64,000 nucleotides of DNA from DASPWW01 sp963756745. GTDB taxonomy: Bacteria > Actinomycetota > Thermoleophilia > Solirubrobacterales > 70-9. The notes beneath the pieces were generated by a model. The model made no database searches. It saw nothing but the letters and a program-made list of their open reading frames with translations, and had not been told where the DNA came from. The translations under genes and the position numbers were made by a program. Shown here piece by piece: positions 17,205 through 25,368 of the stretch; position 1 is the stretch's first letter; each line of letters opens with the position of its first letter. The DNA lies in NCBI GenBank assembly GCA_963756745.1, contig CAVWOU010000010.1, positions 186,001 to 250,000 of the forward strand. Reading direction: 5' to 3'.

Positions 17205-17715
17205 ATGCCCGAGCTGCTTGAGCAGAGCGTCCCGACGGGACCCGCACCGGCCGGCCCGCCGGTTTCACCGGCCGGCGGCGGCCGAGCGAGGGTACGAGAG
17301 GACGCCGAGCGGCTCGCCCGCGAGGACCTGCGGCGCCAGATCGGCGATCTGGAGCGCGAGCTCGGCGAGTTGTTCGCCACCGCGTTCCCGCGCGCCGGCA
17401 TCGAGTTCGGCGTCCCGGCCGCGGGCGGCCCGCGCGTGCTCGGCGTCCGCGACCTCGAGCGGGTCCGCGATGCGCTCGCGGCCCGGCTCCAGACCGCCCG
17501 GGCGGAGCTCACGAGCCGCGTCGACGTCGAGGAGCAGAACCGTGAGCTGATCGAGCGCATGATCGTCGAGCCCGAGCGGCATCGCTGGATCCGCGTCTCC
17601 AACGAGGACATCGGCGAGCGAGGCTGCCGTCACTGGCACTCGCGACCTCGCTGGGGCCTGCTCGGGATGATCCTCGGGTGGTGGCGCGTCAAGCTCTCCT
17701 CCGGTTGTCCGTTAG
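17205..17715 (+). CDS. Conserved hypothetical protein with C-terminal Cys/His cluster; 3' end unresolved
   Basis: Starts at ATG 17205 after GAAGGGAG. Visible parts are a Pro/Ala-rich leader, a charged helical segment (~residues 30-60), RVLGVRDLERVRDALAARL and the C-terminal block RVSNEDIGERGCRHWHSRP, then WGLLGMILGWWRVKLSSGCP. The C-x-H-x-H and terminal Cys pattern could bind a metal. The frame as written stays open for another 1.1 kb, straight through the next gene and an antisense gene, which is not believable. A one-base shift would reach the TAG at 17713-17715 right after SSGCPL, so I place the end there as inference. I do not recognise a named family. Confidence 0.6.
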
Positions 17716-17763
17716 CCGAGGGGCGCGGCACCGCCGCGCCCCGCCCCCGCCGAGGATCACGTA

Positions 17764-18201
17764 GTGGCTACCAAGGCCCGCAAGCGCCCGCGGCGTCCGG
17801 GACCCGACGATCCGCCGGCCGCGCCGTGGGGATCGTTCCCGCTCGTCGAGCTGGTGGTGCTGGTCGCGATCGTGATGTTGATCGGCGGCTTCATCGTCTC
17901 GGGGACGCAGGGGAACGTGATGATCGGTACCGGCCTGGCGCTCGGCTCACTCGCTGGCCTGGAGCTCTCCGCACGCGAGCACTTCGCCGGCTACCGCTCG
18001 CACACCCTGCTGCTCGCCGGGGCCGTCGCCCTCGTGGTTCTCGCCGCCCTGTTCTTCCTCGGTCCGTCCGGGTTGCCGCCGCTGGCGCGGATCGCGATCG
18101 CGGCGGCGGCGTTCGGGATTGCGGCCTGGTGGCTGACGACGATGTTCAGGCGGCGCTCTGGCGGGCTGCCGTTTCGACTCAGCGGCTTGGGCCGGCGGTA
18201 G
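17764..18201 (+). CDS. Small integral membrane protein, unknown function
   Basis: A 145-aa protein from GTG 17764. A basic Pro-rich head (ATKARKRPRRPGPDDPP) is followed by four hydrophobic segments: VELVVLVAIVMLIGGFIVSG, MIGTGLALGSLAGLEL, LLLAGAVALVVLAALFFLG and LARIAIAAAAFGIAAWWLT. The basic tail RRRSGGLPFRL probably lies inside. It follows the 17205 gene within ~50 bp, which suggests co-transcription, and ends at a strong hairpin. No named family recognised. Confidence 0.7.
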   Translation: MATKARKRPRRPGPDDPPAAPWGSFPLVELVVLVAIVMLIGGFIVSGTQGNVMIGTGLALGSLAGLELSAREHFAGYRSHTLLLAGAVALVVLAALFFLGPSGLPPLARIAIAAAAFGIAAWWLTTMFRRRSGGLPFRLSGLGRR

Positions 18202-18217
18202 GGGCCCGGAAACGCCG

Positions 18218-18245
18218 GAGCCCGGGGACCTCGGGCCCCGGGCTC
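18218..18245. terminator. Bidirectional terminator hairpin
   Basis: A perfect 10-bp inverted repeat (GAGCCCGGGG / CCCCGGGCTC) with an 8-base loop lies between the convergent ends of the membrane-protein gene (stop 18201) and the IHF-like gene (stop 18279). There is no strong U tract on either side. Confidence 0.6.
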
Positions 18246-18278
18246 TCAATTGGCGCTGGTGTTCTCGCTGGCCCGCGC

Positions 18279-18611
18279 TCAGCGGACGGACATTGCCATG
18301 AGCCTCTTTGCCAGCTCGTCCCGCTGGCGGAGGGTCAGCCTGCCAAGCTCGCGGTTCTCGTTCACCGCGAGCGGGATGAGGAACTTCCTGACACGCGTGC
18401 GACCCCAGCGGCGCTGGCTCCGCAGGAGCTCGCTCACGGTCATCGTCTCCACCTCCGAGGGGCAGTCACGGACAACGTCCGCCGCGCTCTCGTTGCCTGC
18501 GTTGATTTCCCGCTTCAGCGCCGCGCGGGCCAGACGAATCTCATTGGCGTGCGCGAGCGCCTGCATGTGCTGAGGCAATTGCGCAGGGACAGCTGTCGAC
18601 GCAGCTTCCAT
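18279..18611 (-). CDS. Actinobacterial integration host factor (mIHF-like) nucleoid protein
   Basis: A 110-aa basic DNA-binding protein of the mycobacterial IHF family. Family marks are HANEIRLARAALKREINAG, then VSELLRSQRRWGRTRVRKFL and the C-terminal LGRLTLRQRDELAKRL, equivalent to the helix-two-turn-helix core of mIHF. ATG 18611 (MEAAST) is preferred over GTG 18617 because GAGGAG sits seven bases before the ATG but only one base before the GTG. It would bend and compact DNA and is not homologous to HU-type IHF. It is not next to gmk/rpoZ as often seen in this phylum, so it could be an additional copy. Confidence 0.82.
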   Translation of the reverse strand: MEAASTAVPAQLPQHMQALAHANEIRLARAALKREINAGNESAADVVRDCPSEVETMTVSELLRSQRRWGRTRVRKFLIPLAVNENRELGRLTLRQRDELAKRLMAMSVR

Positions 18612-18824
18612 CGTCACTCCTCCTCGAGTGGTAGCGAGTTTCCCAGGGGGACTATCGATCCGAAACGACCGGCGGCTCCGAGCCGGGAGGGCGTCTGGAG
18701 GGCTTCGGTCTCCGTCCCCATCCGCTCCCTGCCCCGGGTGCGTTCGGCGGGCGCTACGCTACTGCCGCGCGAACGCCCCCGTCAAGTTGATGCGCCCCCA
18801 TTTCCCTCGGCGACGTTCGCTATG

Positions 18825-18890
18825 AGCACCTTTTTGTTGGGTGCTTCGTCTTGTGCACGGATGGACAAGACGAAACTCCCCTAACAGGGG
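18825..18890. repeat. Array of three hairpins downstream of the SPT-like gene
   Basis: Three consecutive inverted repeats fill most of this stretch: AGCACC/GGTGCT (18825-18845), a perfect 10-bp TTCGTCTTGT/ACAAGACGAA with a 10-base loop (18845-18874), and CCCCT/AGGGG (18878-18890). They follow the minus-strand SPT-like stop at 18924, so they may terminate or stabilise that transcript. The rest of 18612-18824 is the upstream region of the IHF-like gene; I see no gene in it. Confidence 0.55.
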
Positions 18891-18923
18891 GATAGAACAG
18901 TTCCGCCCGCGTGCTCCGCAGGG

Positions 18924-20177
18924 TCAGCGCTTCGGCAGGTCCGGGAACTGCTCGATCGTCTTGGCGAAGATCTCGAGCGCGCGGTCGAGGTGCTCGCGCT
19001 CGTGAGTCGCCATCAAGCTCGTCCTCAGCAGCGCGCCCCCCGGCGGGACAGCGGGATGCAGCGCGACGTTGGTGTAGACCCCGGAGTCGAACAGAGCCTT
19101 CCACAGCATCACGGCCTGCCAGTCCTCCCCGACGACGACGGGGACGACCGGCGTGATCGCCTCGGTGCCGTCCGGAAGCTTGGTCGGCTCGACGACCCGA
19201 AGGCCGAGATCGGTCAGGCCCTCGTGCAGATATGCGGCGTTTTGCAGCAACTTTGCGTACAGGGGGCCGCCCTGGCGTCGGCAGATCTTCACCGCCTCGA
19301 GCGCGGCACCGACCGCGGCCGGGACCGCGGCGGCCGTGAACACGAACGCCCGCGCGGCGATCCGAAGAAACTCGATCACCTCGGCGGGGCCGACCACGAA
19401 GCCGCCGCACGAGGCGAGGCTCTTCGAGAACGTCCCCATCCGGAGGTCGACGCGGTCCTCGAGCCCGAACAGCTCGCACGACCCCGTACCGCGCTCGCCG
19501 AGCACGCCGACCGCGTGGGCCTCGTCGACCATCAACCGCGCGCCGTGCCGCTCGCACAGCTCGACGATCTCCGGCAGTGGGGCGATGTCCCCCTCCATCG
19601 AGAACACGCCGTCGACGACGACGAGCACCCCGCCGCCGTCGAGCGCGGCGCGCTCGAGCATCCGCTCCAGCTTCTCCATTCGGTTGTGGCGAAACGGCCG
19701 CAGCCGCGCGCCCGACAGCCGGCATCCGTCGAGGATCGACGCGTGATCGCCCGAATCGCAGATCACGGTGTCCCCGGGCTCGAGGATCGTCCCGATCGTC
19801 CCGAGATTCGCCTGGTAGCCGGTGGTGAACACGATCGCGTCGTCCGCGCCCATCCACTCCGCGATCTCTCGCTCGAGCTCGGTGTGGAGGGGAATCGTGC
19901 CGTTCAGTAGTCGCGACCCCGTTAGCGCGGTCCCGTAGCGCTCGAGCGCGTCGCGGGCGGCGCCCTTGACCCGGTCGTCCCCGGTGAGGCCGAGGTAGTT
20001 GTTCGACCCCAGCATGATTGTCTCGTGGCCCTCCATCTCGACCACCGGGCCCGCGGCCGACTCGAGCACCCGGAAGTAGGGGACGAGGTCGGCCTCCTTG
20101 GCGGCAGCGAGCTGCTCGGCGCGGTCGTGCGTGCGGGCCTTTTCGAAGACGTCGGCTGGCGCGCTCGTCTCGGCCAT
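18924..20177 (-). CDS. Serine palmitoyltransferase-like PLP enzyme (alpha-oxoamine synthase family)
   Basis: A 417-aa fold-type I PLP enzyme that condenses an amino acid with an acyl thioester and releases CO2. Order of motifs: MLGSNNYLGLTGDDRV, YGTALTGSRLLNGTIPLHTE, FTTGYQANLGTI, the PLP-stacking histidine in CDSGDHASILDGCRLSG, DEAHAVGVLGERG and the Schiff-base lysine K252 in TFSKSLASCGG. The GSRxLNGT...H..LE box and the NHASI/DGCRLS-like box resemble bacterial serine palmitoyltransferases (e.g. Bacteroides type) more than KBL or BioF. It is divergent from a GNAT acyltransferase gene 71 bp away, which supports an acyl-amino-alcohol lipid pathway. KBL or AONS activity is the alternative. Confidence 0.85.
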   Translation of the reverse strand: MAETSAPADVFEKARTHDRAEQLAAAKEADLVPYFRVLESAAGPVVEMEGHETIMLGSNNYLGLTGDDRVKGAARDALERYGTALTGSRLLNGTIPLHTELEREIAEWMGADDAIVFTTGYQANLGTIGTILEPGDTVICDSGDHASILDGCRLSGARLRPFRHNRMEKLERMLERAALDGGGVLVVVDGVFSMEGDIAPLPEIVELCERHGARLMVDEAHAVGVLGERGTGSCELFGLEDRVDLRMGTFSKSLASCGGFVVGPAEVIEFLRIAARAFVFTAAAVPAAVGAALEAVKICRRQGGPLYAKLLQNAAYLHEGLTDLGLRVVEPTKLPDGTEAITPVVPVVVGEDWQAVMLWKALFDSGVYTNVALHPAVPPGGALLRTSLMATHEREHLDRALEIFAKTIEQFPDLPKR

Positions 20178-20248
20178 GCGGGGAGTCTGGCATCAATCGC
20201 GGCGCCGCACGGACCGGATGTGCCGAGCGATTGAGATACCGTCCGGCC
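20178..20248. promoter_or_regulatory. Divergent promoter region of the SPT-like and GNAT genes
   Basis: Only 71 bp separate the two divergent starts, so both promoters must lie here or inside the genes. I could not assign convincing -35/-10 boxes. Confidence 0.4.
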
Positions 20249-21433
20249 GTGGAGAGCAGCGCCCGGCAGCGTCGTGCGGCGCCCGCTGAGGCGCCGGCGA
20301 CCGGGAAGCTGACCGTGCGGCCGGTTCGCGGCCGGCGTGACCTGACGCGGTTCATCAAGCTCCCGTTCCGCCTCCATCGGGACGAGGACAGGTGGGTCCC
20401 GCCGTTGATCTACGAGCGCCGGCGGTTTCTCGACCGCCGCCGCAATCCCTACTTCGAGCACGCCGAGGCGGAGTACTTCCTGTGTGAACGCGACGGCCGA
20501 CCGGTCGGACGCATCACGGCTCAGATCGACTCGCGCTGGGACACCTACCAGGGCGGAAACGACGCGATGTTCGGGTTCTTCGAGTGCGAGAACGACCTCG
20601 CCGCGGCGCGGGCGCTGGTCGGGACGGCCGCGGAGTGGGCCCGCCAGCGGCGGCGCGCGCGGTTGCTCGGCCCGATGGACTTCACGACCAACGACGAGTG
20701 CGGAGTGCTGATCGAGGGCTACGACCGCACCCCGATGATCCTCGAGCCGTGGCAGCCGCCGTACTACCGCGAGTTGCTCGAGTCGCAGGGGCTCGACAAG
20801 CGGATCGACCTGCTGATGTGGTGGCTCGAGATGGGCGAGCTCCACGAAGGCACCGAGTTCCACCCGATGATCCACGCGGCCGCGGAGAAGGCGAAGACCG
20901 AGCACGGCGTCGTGCTGCGCAGCATGCACAAGGACGACCTTGAGGCCGAGGTCAACCGGTTCATGGACATATACAACGACGCGTGGGGCGACAACTGGGG
21001 CTTCGTCCCGATAACGGACGCGGAGGTCGCGTTCCAGGCGAAGAACCTGAAGCCGATCCTGAGCGAGGACTGGGCGATGATCGCGGAGCGGGACGGGGAG
21101 GTGCTCGGGGCCGCGCTGACCTTGCCCGACGTGAATCAGGTGCTCGCGAAGATGGGCGGGCGCCTGCTTCCGCTGGGGTGGCTGAAATTCCTGACCGGGC
21201 GCCGGAAGATCGACCTGATACGCGTCTTCGCGCTCGGAGTGAGGCCCGAGCATCAGCATCTCGGGGTGGCCGCGGCGCTGTTCGTGCGCCACCTCGAGGC
21301 CTCCGCGAAGACCGGGATCATGGCCGGCGAGATGGGGTGGATCCTGGAGACCAACGAGCCGATGAACCGGGCGATGGAGGGGATGGGCGGCAAGGTGGTC
21401 AAGAAGTACCGGCTGTATGAGCTGACTCTCTGA
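20249..21433 (+). CDS. GNAT-superfamily acyltransferase, YghO / bacterial ceramide synthase-like
   Basis: A 394-aa protein; GTG 20249 (VESSARQRR) is the first sensible start. The layout is unusual for a GNAT: TVRPVRGRRDLTRFIKLPFR, RWVPPLIYERRRFLD, YFLCERDGRPVGRITAQID, LLGPMDFTTNDECGVLIEG, MLEPWQPP-like ILEPWQPPYYRELLES, then a second acyltransferase-like half with IYNDAWGDNWGFVPITDAE, DLIRVFALGVRPEHQHLGVA and GWILETNEPMNRAMEGMGGK. This is the two-lobed family of E. coli YghO; I recall that a GNAT-fold member is the bacterial ceramide synthase in Caulobacter. Next to an SPT-like gene, N-acylation of a long-chain base is a reasonable inference, not shown. Confidence 0.78.
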   Translation: MESSARQRRAAPAEAPATGKLTVRPVRGRRDLTRFIKLPFRLHRDEDRWVPPLIYERRRFLDRRRNPYFEHAEAEYFLCERDGRPVGRITAQIDSRWDTYQGGNDAMFGFFECENDLAAARALVGTAAEWARQRRRARLLGPMDFTTNDECGVLIEGYDRTPMILEPWQPPYYRELLESQGLDKRIDLLMWWLEMGELHEGTEFHPMIHAAAEKAKTEHGVVLRSMHKDDLEAEVNRFMDIYNDAWGDNWGFVPITDAEVAFQAKNLKPILSEDWAMIAERDGEVLGAALTLPDVNQVLAKMGGRLLPLGWLKFLTGRRKIDLIRVFALGVRPEHQHLGVAAALFVRHLEASAKTGIMAGEMGWILETNEPMNRAMEGMGGKVVKKYRLYELTL

Positions 21434-21455
21434 TCGCGTCGATAGACTCGGCCGG

Positions 21456-21782
21456 GTGAGCGAGCAGCTACTCGAGGCGGAGGCGGTCGAGGAGCCGGTT
21501 CCGGAGGGCGATGCGCAGACCGCACCGGCGCGGCCGATCGCGACCCGACCGGATCGCGAGGAGCTCGAGGCGTGGAAGGGGGAGGTTCGGACCGCGGCGA
21601 TCGCGGCGGCGGGCGGCATCGTCGCCGGCGTGGCCACGGTCGCCGCCGTGAATGCCGCGCGGGCCGTTGGCGCGCGGCGGCCGCGCCCGCGGCTGCGCAA
21701 GCGCCAATCGAAGCGCGAGCGCACGATCGATGTCGTCGCGAGCCGCTCGTTCCTGATCGACGTCCACGTCCTCGGCCGCTAG
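21456..21782 (+). CDS. Hypothetical protein with one hydrophobic segment
   Basis: A 108-aa protein from GTG 21456. The acidic N-terminus (EAEAVEEPVPEGDAQ) is followed by a helix with a hydrophobic stretch (TAAIAAAGGIVAGVATVAAV), a very basic patch (RRPRPRLRKRQSKRER) and a short conserved-looking tail, DVVASRSFLIDVHVLGR. It lies 22 bp after the GNAT gene and its stop abuts the AlkA start, so the three may be co-transcribed. No family recognised; it may be a membrane-associated accessory protein. Confidence 0.55.
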   Translation: MSEQLLEAEAVEEPVPEGDAQTAPARPIATRPDREELEAWKGEVRTAAIAAAGGIVAGVATVAAVNAARAVGARRPRPRLRKRQSKRERTIDVVASRSFLIDVHVLGR

Positions 21783-22706
21783 TTGCCGGCGGCGCCACTC
21801 GAGGTCGAGGTGCGGCCGCCATGGCCGCACCGACTGCCGAGGCGAACAAGCCAGGACGGAGTGACGCGCGTCCGCAATGGGATCCTCGCGCGGCTGCTTC
21901 ACGTCGACGCGGCCCCGGTGATCGTGCACGCGTGGAGCCGCCGCGACGGAACGGTGAGGCTGCGGGCGACGCCGCGGGAGGAGGGGGTCGATCGCGAGGC
22001 GCTGGAGGTCGCGATCGAGCGGATCCGGTTCGCCGTCGGCGTCGACGAGAACTACCGCGAGTTCTACGACTGTTTTCGCGGCGACCGGCTGCTCGGCCCG
22101 GCGATCCGCCGCCGCCCGTGGGTCCGCCCGCGCCGCCACGCGTGGCCGTGGGAGGCGCTCGCGTGGGCGGTCACGAAGCAGCTCATCGAGTCCCCGCGCG
22201 CGGCCGCGATCCAGCGGCGGATCGTGTGGACGTGGGGCCCATCCCTCGCGGAACCCGGCCACGGCGGAGCACGTGGCCGGCTCTATGACGTGCCCGACGC
22301 CGCCACGATCGCCGGCGTCGCGCCGGCGGAGCTCGCCTCCATGGACCTGGCGCCGTCTCGCGCGCTCTCGCTGATCAAGGTGGCGAAGGACGTGGCGGCC
22401 AGACGCTGCGACGTGCGACGGGCCGACGCCGAGCGGCGCCTGCTCGCGATCCCGGGGATCGGCACATGGACCGTCCGATGCCTCGGCCTGTTCGGGCGCG
22501 GCGACCCGGACGCGCTGCCCTCGGGCGACCTCGGATACCTGAAGCTGATCGGGCGACTCGCGAACCTCGGGCGCCGCGCGGTGCCCGAGGAAGTCGAGGA
22601 GTTCTTCGCACCCTACGAGCCCTACCGCGGGCTCGCCGGGACCTTCGCGCTGGCGGAGTACCACCGTCTCGTCAAGAAGGGACGGCCGCTGCGCCGCGCC
22701 GCCTGA
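21783..22706 (+). CDS. DNA-3-methyladenine glycosylase II (AlkA-like)
   Basis: A 307-aa base-excision repair glycosylase of the HhH-GPD superfamily. The start TTG 21783 follows the previous stop directly. The N-terminal ~100 residues form the AlkA-type mixed domain. The helix-hairpin-helix is LLAIPGIGTWTVRCLGLFG, followed by the catalytic aspartate D249 in LPSGDLGYLK. Upstream is WPWEALAWAVTKQLIESPRA, the usual pre-HhH helix. It removes alkylated bases from DNA. No Ada-type regulator is adjacent. Confidence 0.88.
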   Translation: MPAAPLEVEVRPPWPHRLPRRTSQDGVTRVRNGILARLLHVDAAPVIVHAWSRRDGTVRLRATPREEGVDREALEVAIERIRFAVGVDENYREFYDCFRGDRLLGPAIRRRPWVRPRRHAWPWEALAWAVTKQLIESPRAAAIQRRIVWTWGPSLAEPGHGGARGRLYDVPDAATIAGVAPAELASMDLAPSRALSLIKVAKDVAARRCDVRRADAERRLLAIPGIGTWTVRCLGLFGRGDPDALPSGDLGYLKLIGRLANLGRRAVPEEVEEFFAPYEPYRGLAGTFALAEYHRLVKKGRPLRRAA

Positions 22707-22722
22707 GCCCGCCGCGCCTCGC

Positions 22723-23733
22723 TCACTCAGGAATCTTCCCAGGCAGCAGCTCGTTCGTGAGCACGTCCTCCAATGCGGGCAGGGCGTCGAGCTGATCCTC
22801 GTCGACCAGGAACCCGGCGAACTCGCGCCACTCGTCGGGGTCCATGAAGCCGTAGTCCCGCCCGGCTGGACGTGGCAGCAGCACCGGCAAGGTCTCGGCG
22901 ACCTGAGCGCGGGTCAGCTTCGGGTCGAGGTCCTCGTTCGCCTGCAGCAATGACTCGGTCGCGGCGGCGGGGTCGTCGACGGCATCGCGGGTCCCGCGCT
23001 CCAGAGCCGCGAGGAAGAGGCGAATCGCCTCCGGGTCCTCCGCCACCCGCTCGCCGCTCGCCACCAGTACGAGCTCGTCATAGGTCGGGATCCCGAGCTC
23101 GTCGACCGGCAGGATGGTCGGATCGTCGCCGCGACGGGCGAGCTCTACGCCCTCGATGTTCCAGAACATCCCGAGCGTCGCGTCGACCTTCCCCGCGATC
23201 AGCGGGGCGAGCAGGTTGAGGCCGACGTCGACCTGCTCGACGTCGTCTTCGTGGAGCCCCTCCTCCTCGAGGATCGCCCGCAGGTACGCGGCCTGGTAGG
23301 GGATGCCCGCGGTCGCGATCCGCTTTCCGTCGAGCCCGCGACCGTCCCGGACGGCGTCCTTGCCGAGCGAGATCACCGAGGTGAGCGGCTCCGGGACGAG
23401 GGCCCCGACCGCGACCACGTCCAGTCCCTGCTCGCGCGCGAGCAGCACCTCGGGCTCGTACGAGACGGCGAGATCGACGCGACCCGCGGCGACCTGCTTG
23501 ATCGGCGCCGCGGGATCCGAGGGGATCTGGGGCTGCACGTCGAGCCCCGCCTCGTCGAAGTAGCCGCGGTCGAGCGCCTCGTAGATGCCGGCGTGGTCCG
23601 GGTTAGGGAACCAGTCGAGCGCGAGGTCGAACCGCTCGGGCTGGGAGCCGCCGCCGCTCGGCTCCTCGCGCTCGCCGCATCCGGCCGCGAGCGCGAGCGC
23701 GGCGACGAGGACGGCGACCCCGGCGCGTCTCAC
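22723..23733 (-). CDS. thiY: HMP/thiamine-precursor ABC transporter, substrate-binding lipoprotein
   Basis: A 336-aa NMT1/THI5-type periplasmic-binding-fold protein. GTG 23733 overlaps the permease stop (GTGA). The lipobox is LALAAGCGE. The mature start FDLALDWFPNPDHAGIYEAL is the hallmark of pyrimidine-precursor binders (ThiY, Thi5), followed by GYFDEAGLDVQPQIP, GKRIATAGIPYQAAYL and LGMFWNIEGVELARRG. It would deliver hydroxymethylpyrimidine or a thiamine breakdown product to the permease. It is the last gene of the riboswitch-led operon, which supports the assignment strongly. Confidence 0.9.
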   Translation of the reverse strand: MRRAGVAVLVAALALAAGCGEREEPSGGGSQPERFDLALDWFPNPDHAGIYEALDRGYFDEAGLDVQPQIPSDPAAPIKQVAAGRVDLAVSYEPEVLLAREQGLDVVAVGALVPEPLTSVISLGKDAVRDGRGLDGKRIATAGIPYQAAYLRAILEEEGLHEDDVEQVDVGLNLLAPLIAGKVDATLGMFWNIEGVELARRGDDPTILPVDELGIPTYDELVLVASGERVAEDPEAIRLFLAALERGTRDAVDDPAAATESLLQANEDLDPKLTRAQVAETLPVLLPRPAGRDYGFMDPDEWREFAGFLVDEDQLDALPALEDVLTNELLPGKIPE

Positions 23734-24503
23734 GGGCCCCACCACGCGACCCGCCGCTCGAGGAGCGATAGCAGCCCGAACAGCGCGATCGCGAACGCGG
23801 ACAGCACTACCACCGCGGCGAACAGCCGCGCGGTTTCGAGTTGAGCCGACGCCTGGAGCATCAGGTGGCCGAGGCCGGAGTCCGCGCCTGACCACTCCCC
23901 GAACACGGCGCCGATCACCGCGACCGCGACCGCGACCTTGGCGCCGCTGAACGCGTACGGAAGCGCCGACGGCGCCTCGCCGCGCGTAAAGGTGCGCAGG
24001 CGGCTTGCGTCGAGGGTGCGCATGAGCTTGATCAAGTCGGGATCGACCGAACGCAGCCCGTCGAGCGCGTTGACGGTGATCGGGAAGAAGCAGATCAGGG
24101 CGATGATCACGAGCTTGGGGGTGATCCCGAACCCGAACCACACGACGAGGATCGGGGCGATGACGATGATCGGCACCGTCTGGGAGGCGACCAGCAGCGG
24201 ATAGAAGGCCCGTCTGAGGGTGTCGGAGAGGTGGAGCGCGGTCGCGAACGCGAGCCCGGCGACGAGCGCGAGCCCGAACCCGAGCAAGATCTCGCGCAGC
24301 GTGACCCAGCCGTCCTCGGCGAGCAGCCCGCGGTCGTTCCACAGCGCCTCGGCGATGTCGCTCGGCGCGGGGATCAGGAACGGCTCGATGCTGAGCGCGT
24401 CGGCGATCAGCTCCCAGCGCGCCGCGAGCTCCCATGCGGCCAGCGCGACCACGACCACGCCGAGCGGCGCCAACATCATTTGGGTTCGCGCTCGGCCCAA
24501 CAT
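23730..24503 (-). CDS. thiX: HMP/thiamine-precursor ABC transporter, permease
   Basis: A 257-aa BPD-type inner-membrane component. ATG 24503 (MLGRARTQMM) overlaps the ATPase stop by one base (TGATG). About six hydrophobic segments, and the EAA-like loop ASRLRTFTRGEAPSALPYAF that contacts the ATPase. FYPLLVASQTVPIIVIAPIL and LICFFPITVNALDGLRSV are typical of the SsuC/TauC/ThiX permease group. The TPP riboswitch upstream and the ThiY-like partner narrow the substrate to a thiamine precursor. Confidence 0.9.
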   Translation of the reverse strand: MLGRARTQMMLAPLGVVVVALAAWELAARWELIADALSIEPFLIPAPSDIAEALWNDRGLLAEDGWVTLREILLGFGLALVAGLAFATALHLSDTLRRAFYPLLVASQTVPIIVIAPILVVWFGFGITPKLVIIALICFFPITVNALDGLRSVDPDLIKLMRTLDASRLRTFTRGEAPSALPYAFSGAKVAVAVAVIGAVFGEWSGADSGLGHLMLQASAQLETARLFAAVVVLSAFAIALFGLLSLLERRVAWWGP

Positions 24504-25366
24504 CAGCTTCCCTGCCCACCCCGACCTCTGGAGCGCCTCGCGCTCACCGACCCCTCCTTCAGCGCGGCAAGCGCATGCTGGCGGAGTCGCGCGAACTCGG
24601 GCGTCGTGATCGCGTCGGCTCGCGGCCTCGCGCGAGCCCCCGGGACGGCGAGCTCCGCGACGAGCCGCGCCGGGCGCGCGGACAGCACGGCGACCCGATC
24701 CGAGAGGTAGAGCGCCTCCTCGACGTCGTGGGTCACGAGGATCACTGCGCGCGGCTCGGCCACGAGCGCACCGGCCAGCCACTCCTGCATCTCGCCGCGG
24801 GTGATCGCGTCGAGACCCCCAAAGGGCTCGTCGAGCAGCAGCACAGGCTTGCCCGCCATCAGCGTGCGCAGGAAGGCGACGCGCTGGCGCATCCCACCCG
24901 ACAGCTCGGCCGGCCGGGCGCCCTCGAAGCCCGCGAGCCCGAAGCGCTCGAACAGTGGCGCGGTCGCGCGCCGGGCCGCCTCCCGGCGCTCGCCGCGGTT
25001 GCGGAGCGCGAGCGATGCGTTGTCGATCGCCGACAGCCACGGGAACAGCAGGTCGCGCTGGGGCATGTACGCGCACCGCGCTAACCGCTCCTCGGCGCCG
25101 GTGGCGCCGCCGACCGCGATCTCGCCCTCCGCGGGATCGCGCAGGCCGGCGATCAGCTCGAGCAGCGTCGACTTCCCGCACCCCGACGGCCCCACGACCC
25201 CGAGCACCTCGTGGGGCACGACGCGGAGATCGAGCCCGTCGAGCACCCGCAACTCGCCGAACGAGTGCGAAAGCGCGCGCACTGTGGCGGCCGGGCCGCC
25301 GTTCGGCGTGCCGGGGTCCGAAATCGATTGAGGCTCCTCTACGGGAGCCTCTTTGGTCTTCTGCAT
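24503..25366 (-). CDS. thiZ: HMP/thiamine-precursor ABC transporter, ATPase
   Basis: A 287-aa ABC ATPase. ATG 25366 (MQKTKEAPVEEP) is chosen because GGAGGGA of the riboswitch 3' strand lies just upstream. Walker A VGPSGCGKSTLLELIAG, Q-loop MPQRDLLFPWLSA, signature LSGGMRQRVAFLRTLM, Walker B VLLLDEPFGGLDA and H-loop LVTHDVEEALYLSDRV match the nitrate/taurine/ThiZ class. It is the first gene after the TPP riboswitch, so all three transporter genes should shut down when thiamine pyrophosphate is plentiful. About 35 residues of extra C-terminal tail are basic and low-complexity. Confidence 0.92.
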   Translation of the reverse strand: MQKTKEAPVEEPQSISDPGTPNGGPAATVRALSHSFGELRVLDGLDLRVVPHEVLGVVGPSGCGKSTLLELIAGLRDPAEGEIAVGGATGAEERLARCAYMPQRDLLFPWLSAIDNASLALRNRGERREAARRATAPLFERFGLAGFEGARPAELSGGMRQRVAFLRTLMAGKPVLLLDEPFGGLDAITRGEMQEWLAGALVAEPRAVILVTHDVEEALYLSDRVAVLSARPARLVAELAVPGARARPRADAITTPEFARLRQHALAALKEGSVSARRSRGRGGQGS

Positions 25367-25368
25367 GC

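Noticed and set aside
17716..18884. Extension of the 17205 gene to 18884
   Set aside because: Would overlap a credible membrane-protein gene, a terminator hairpin and the IHF-like gene; composition is not protein-like.
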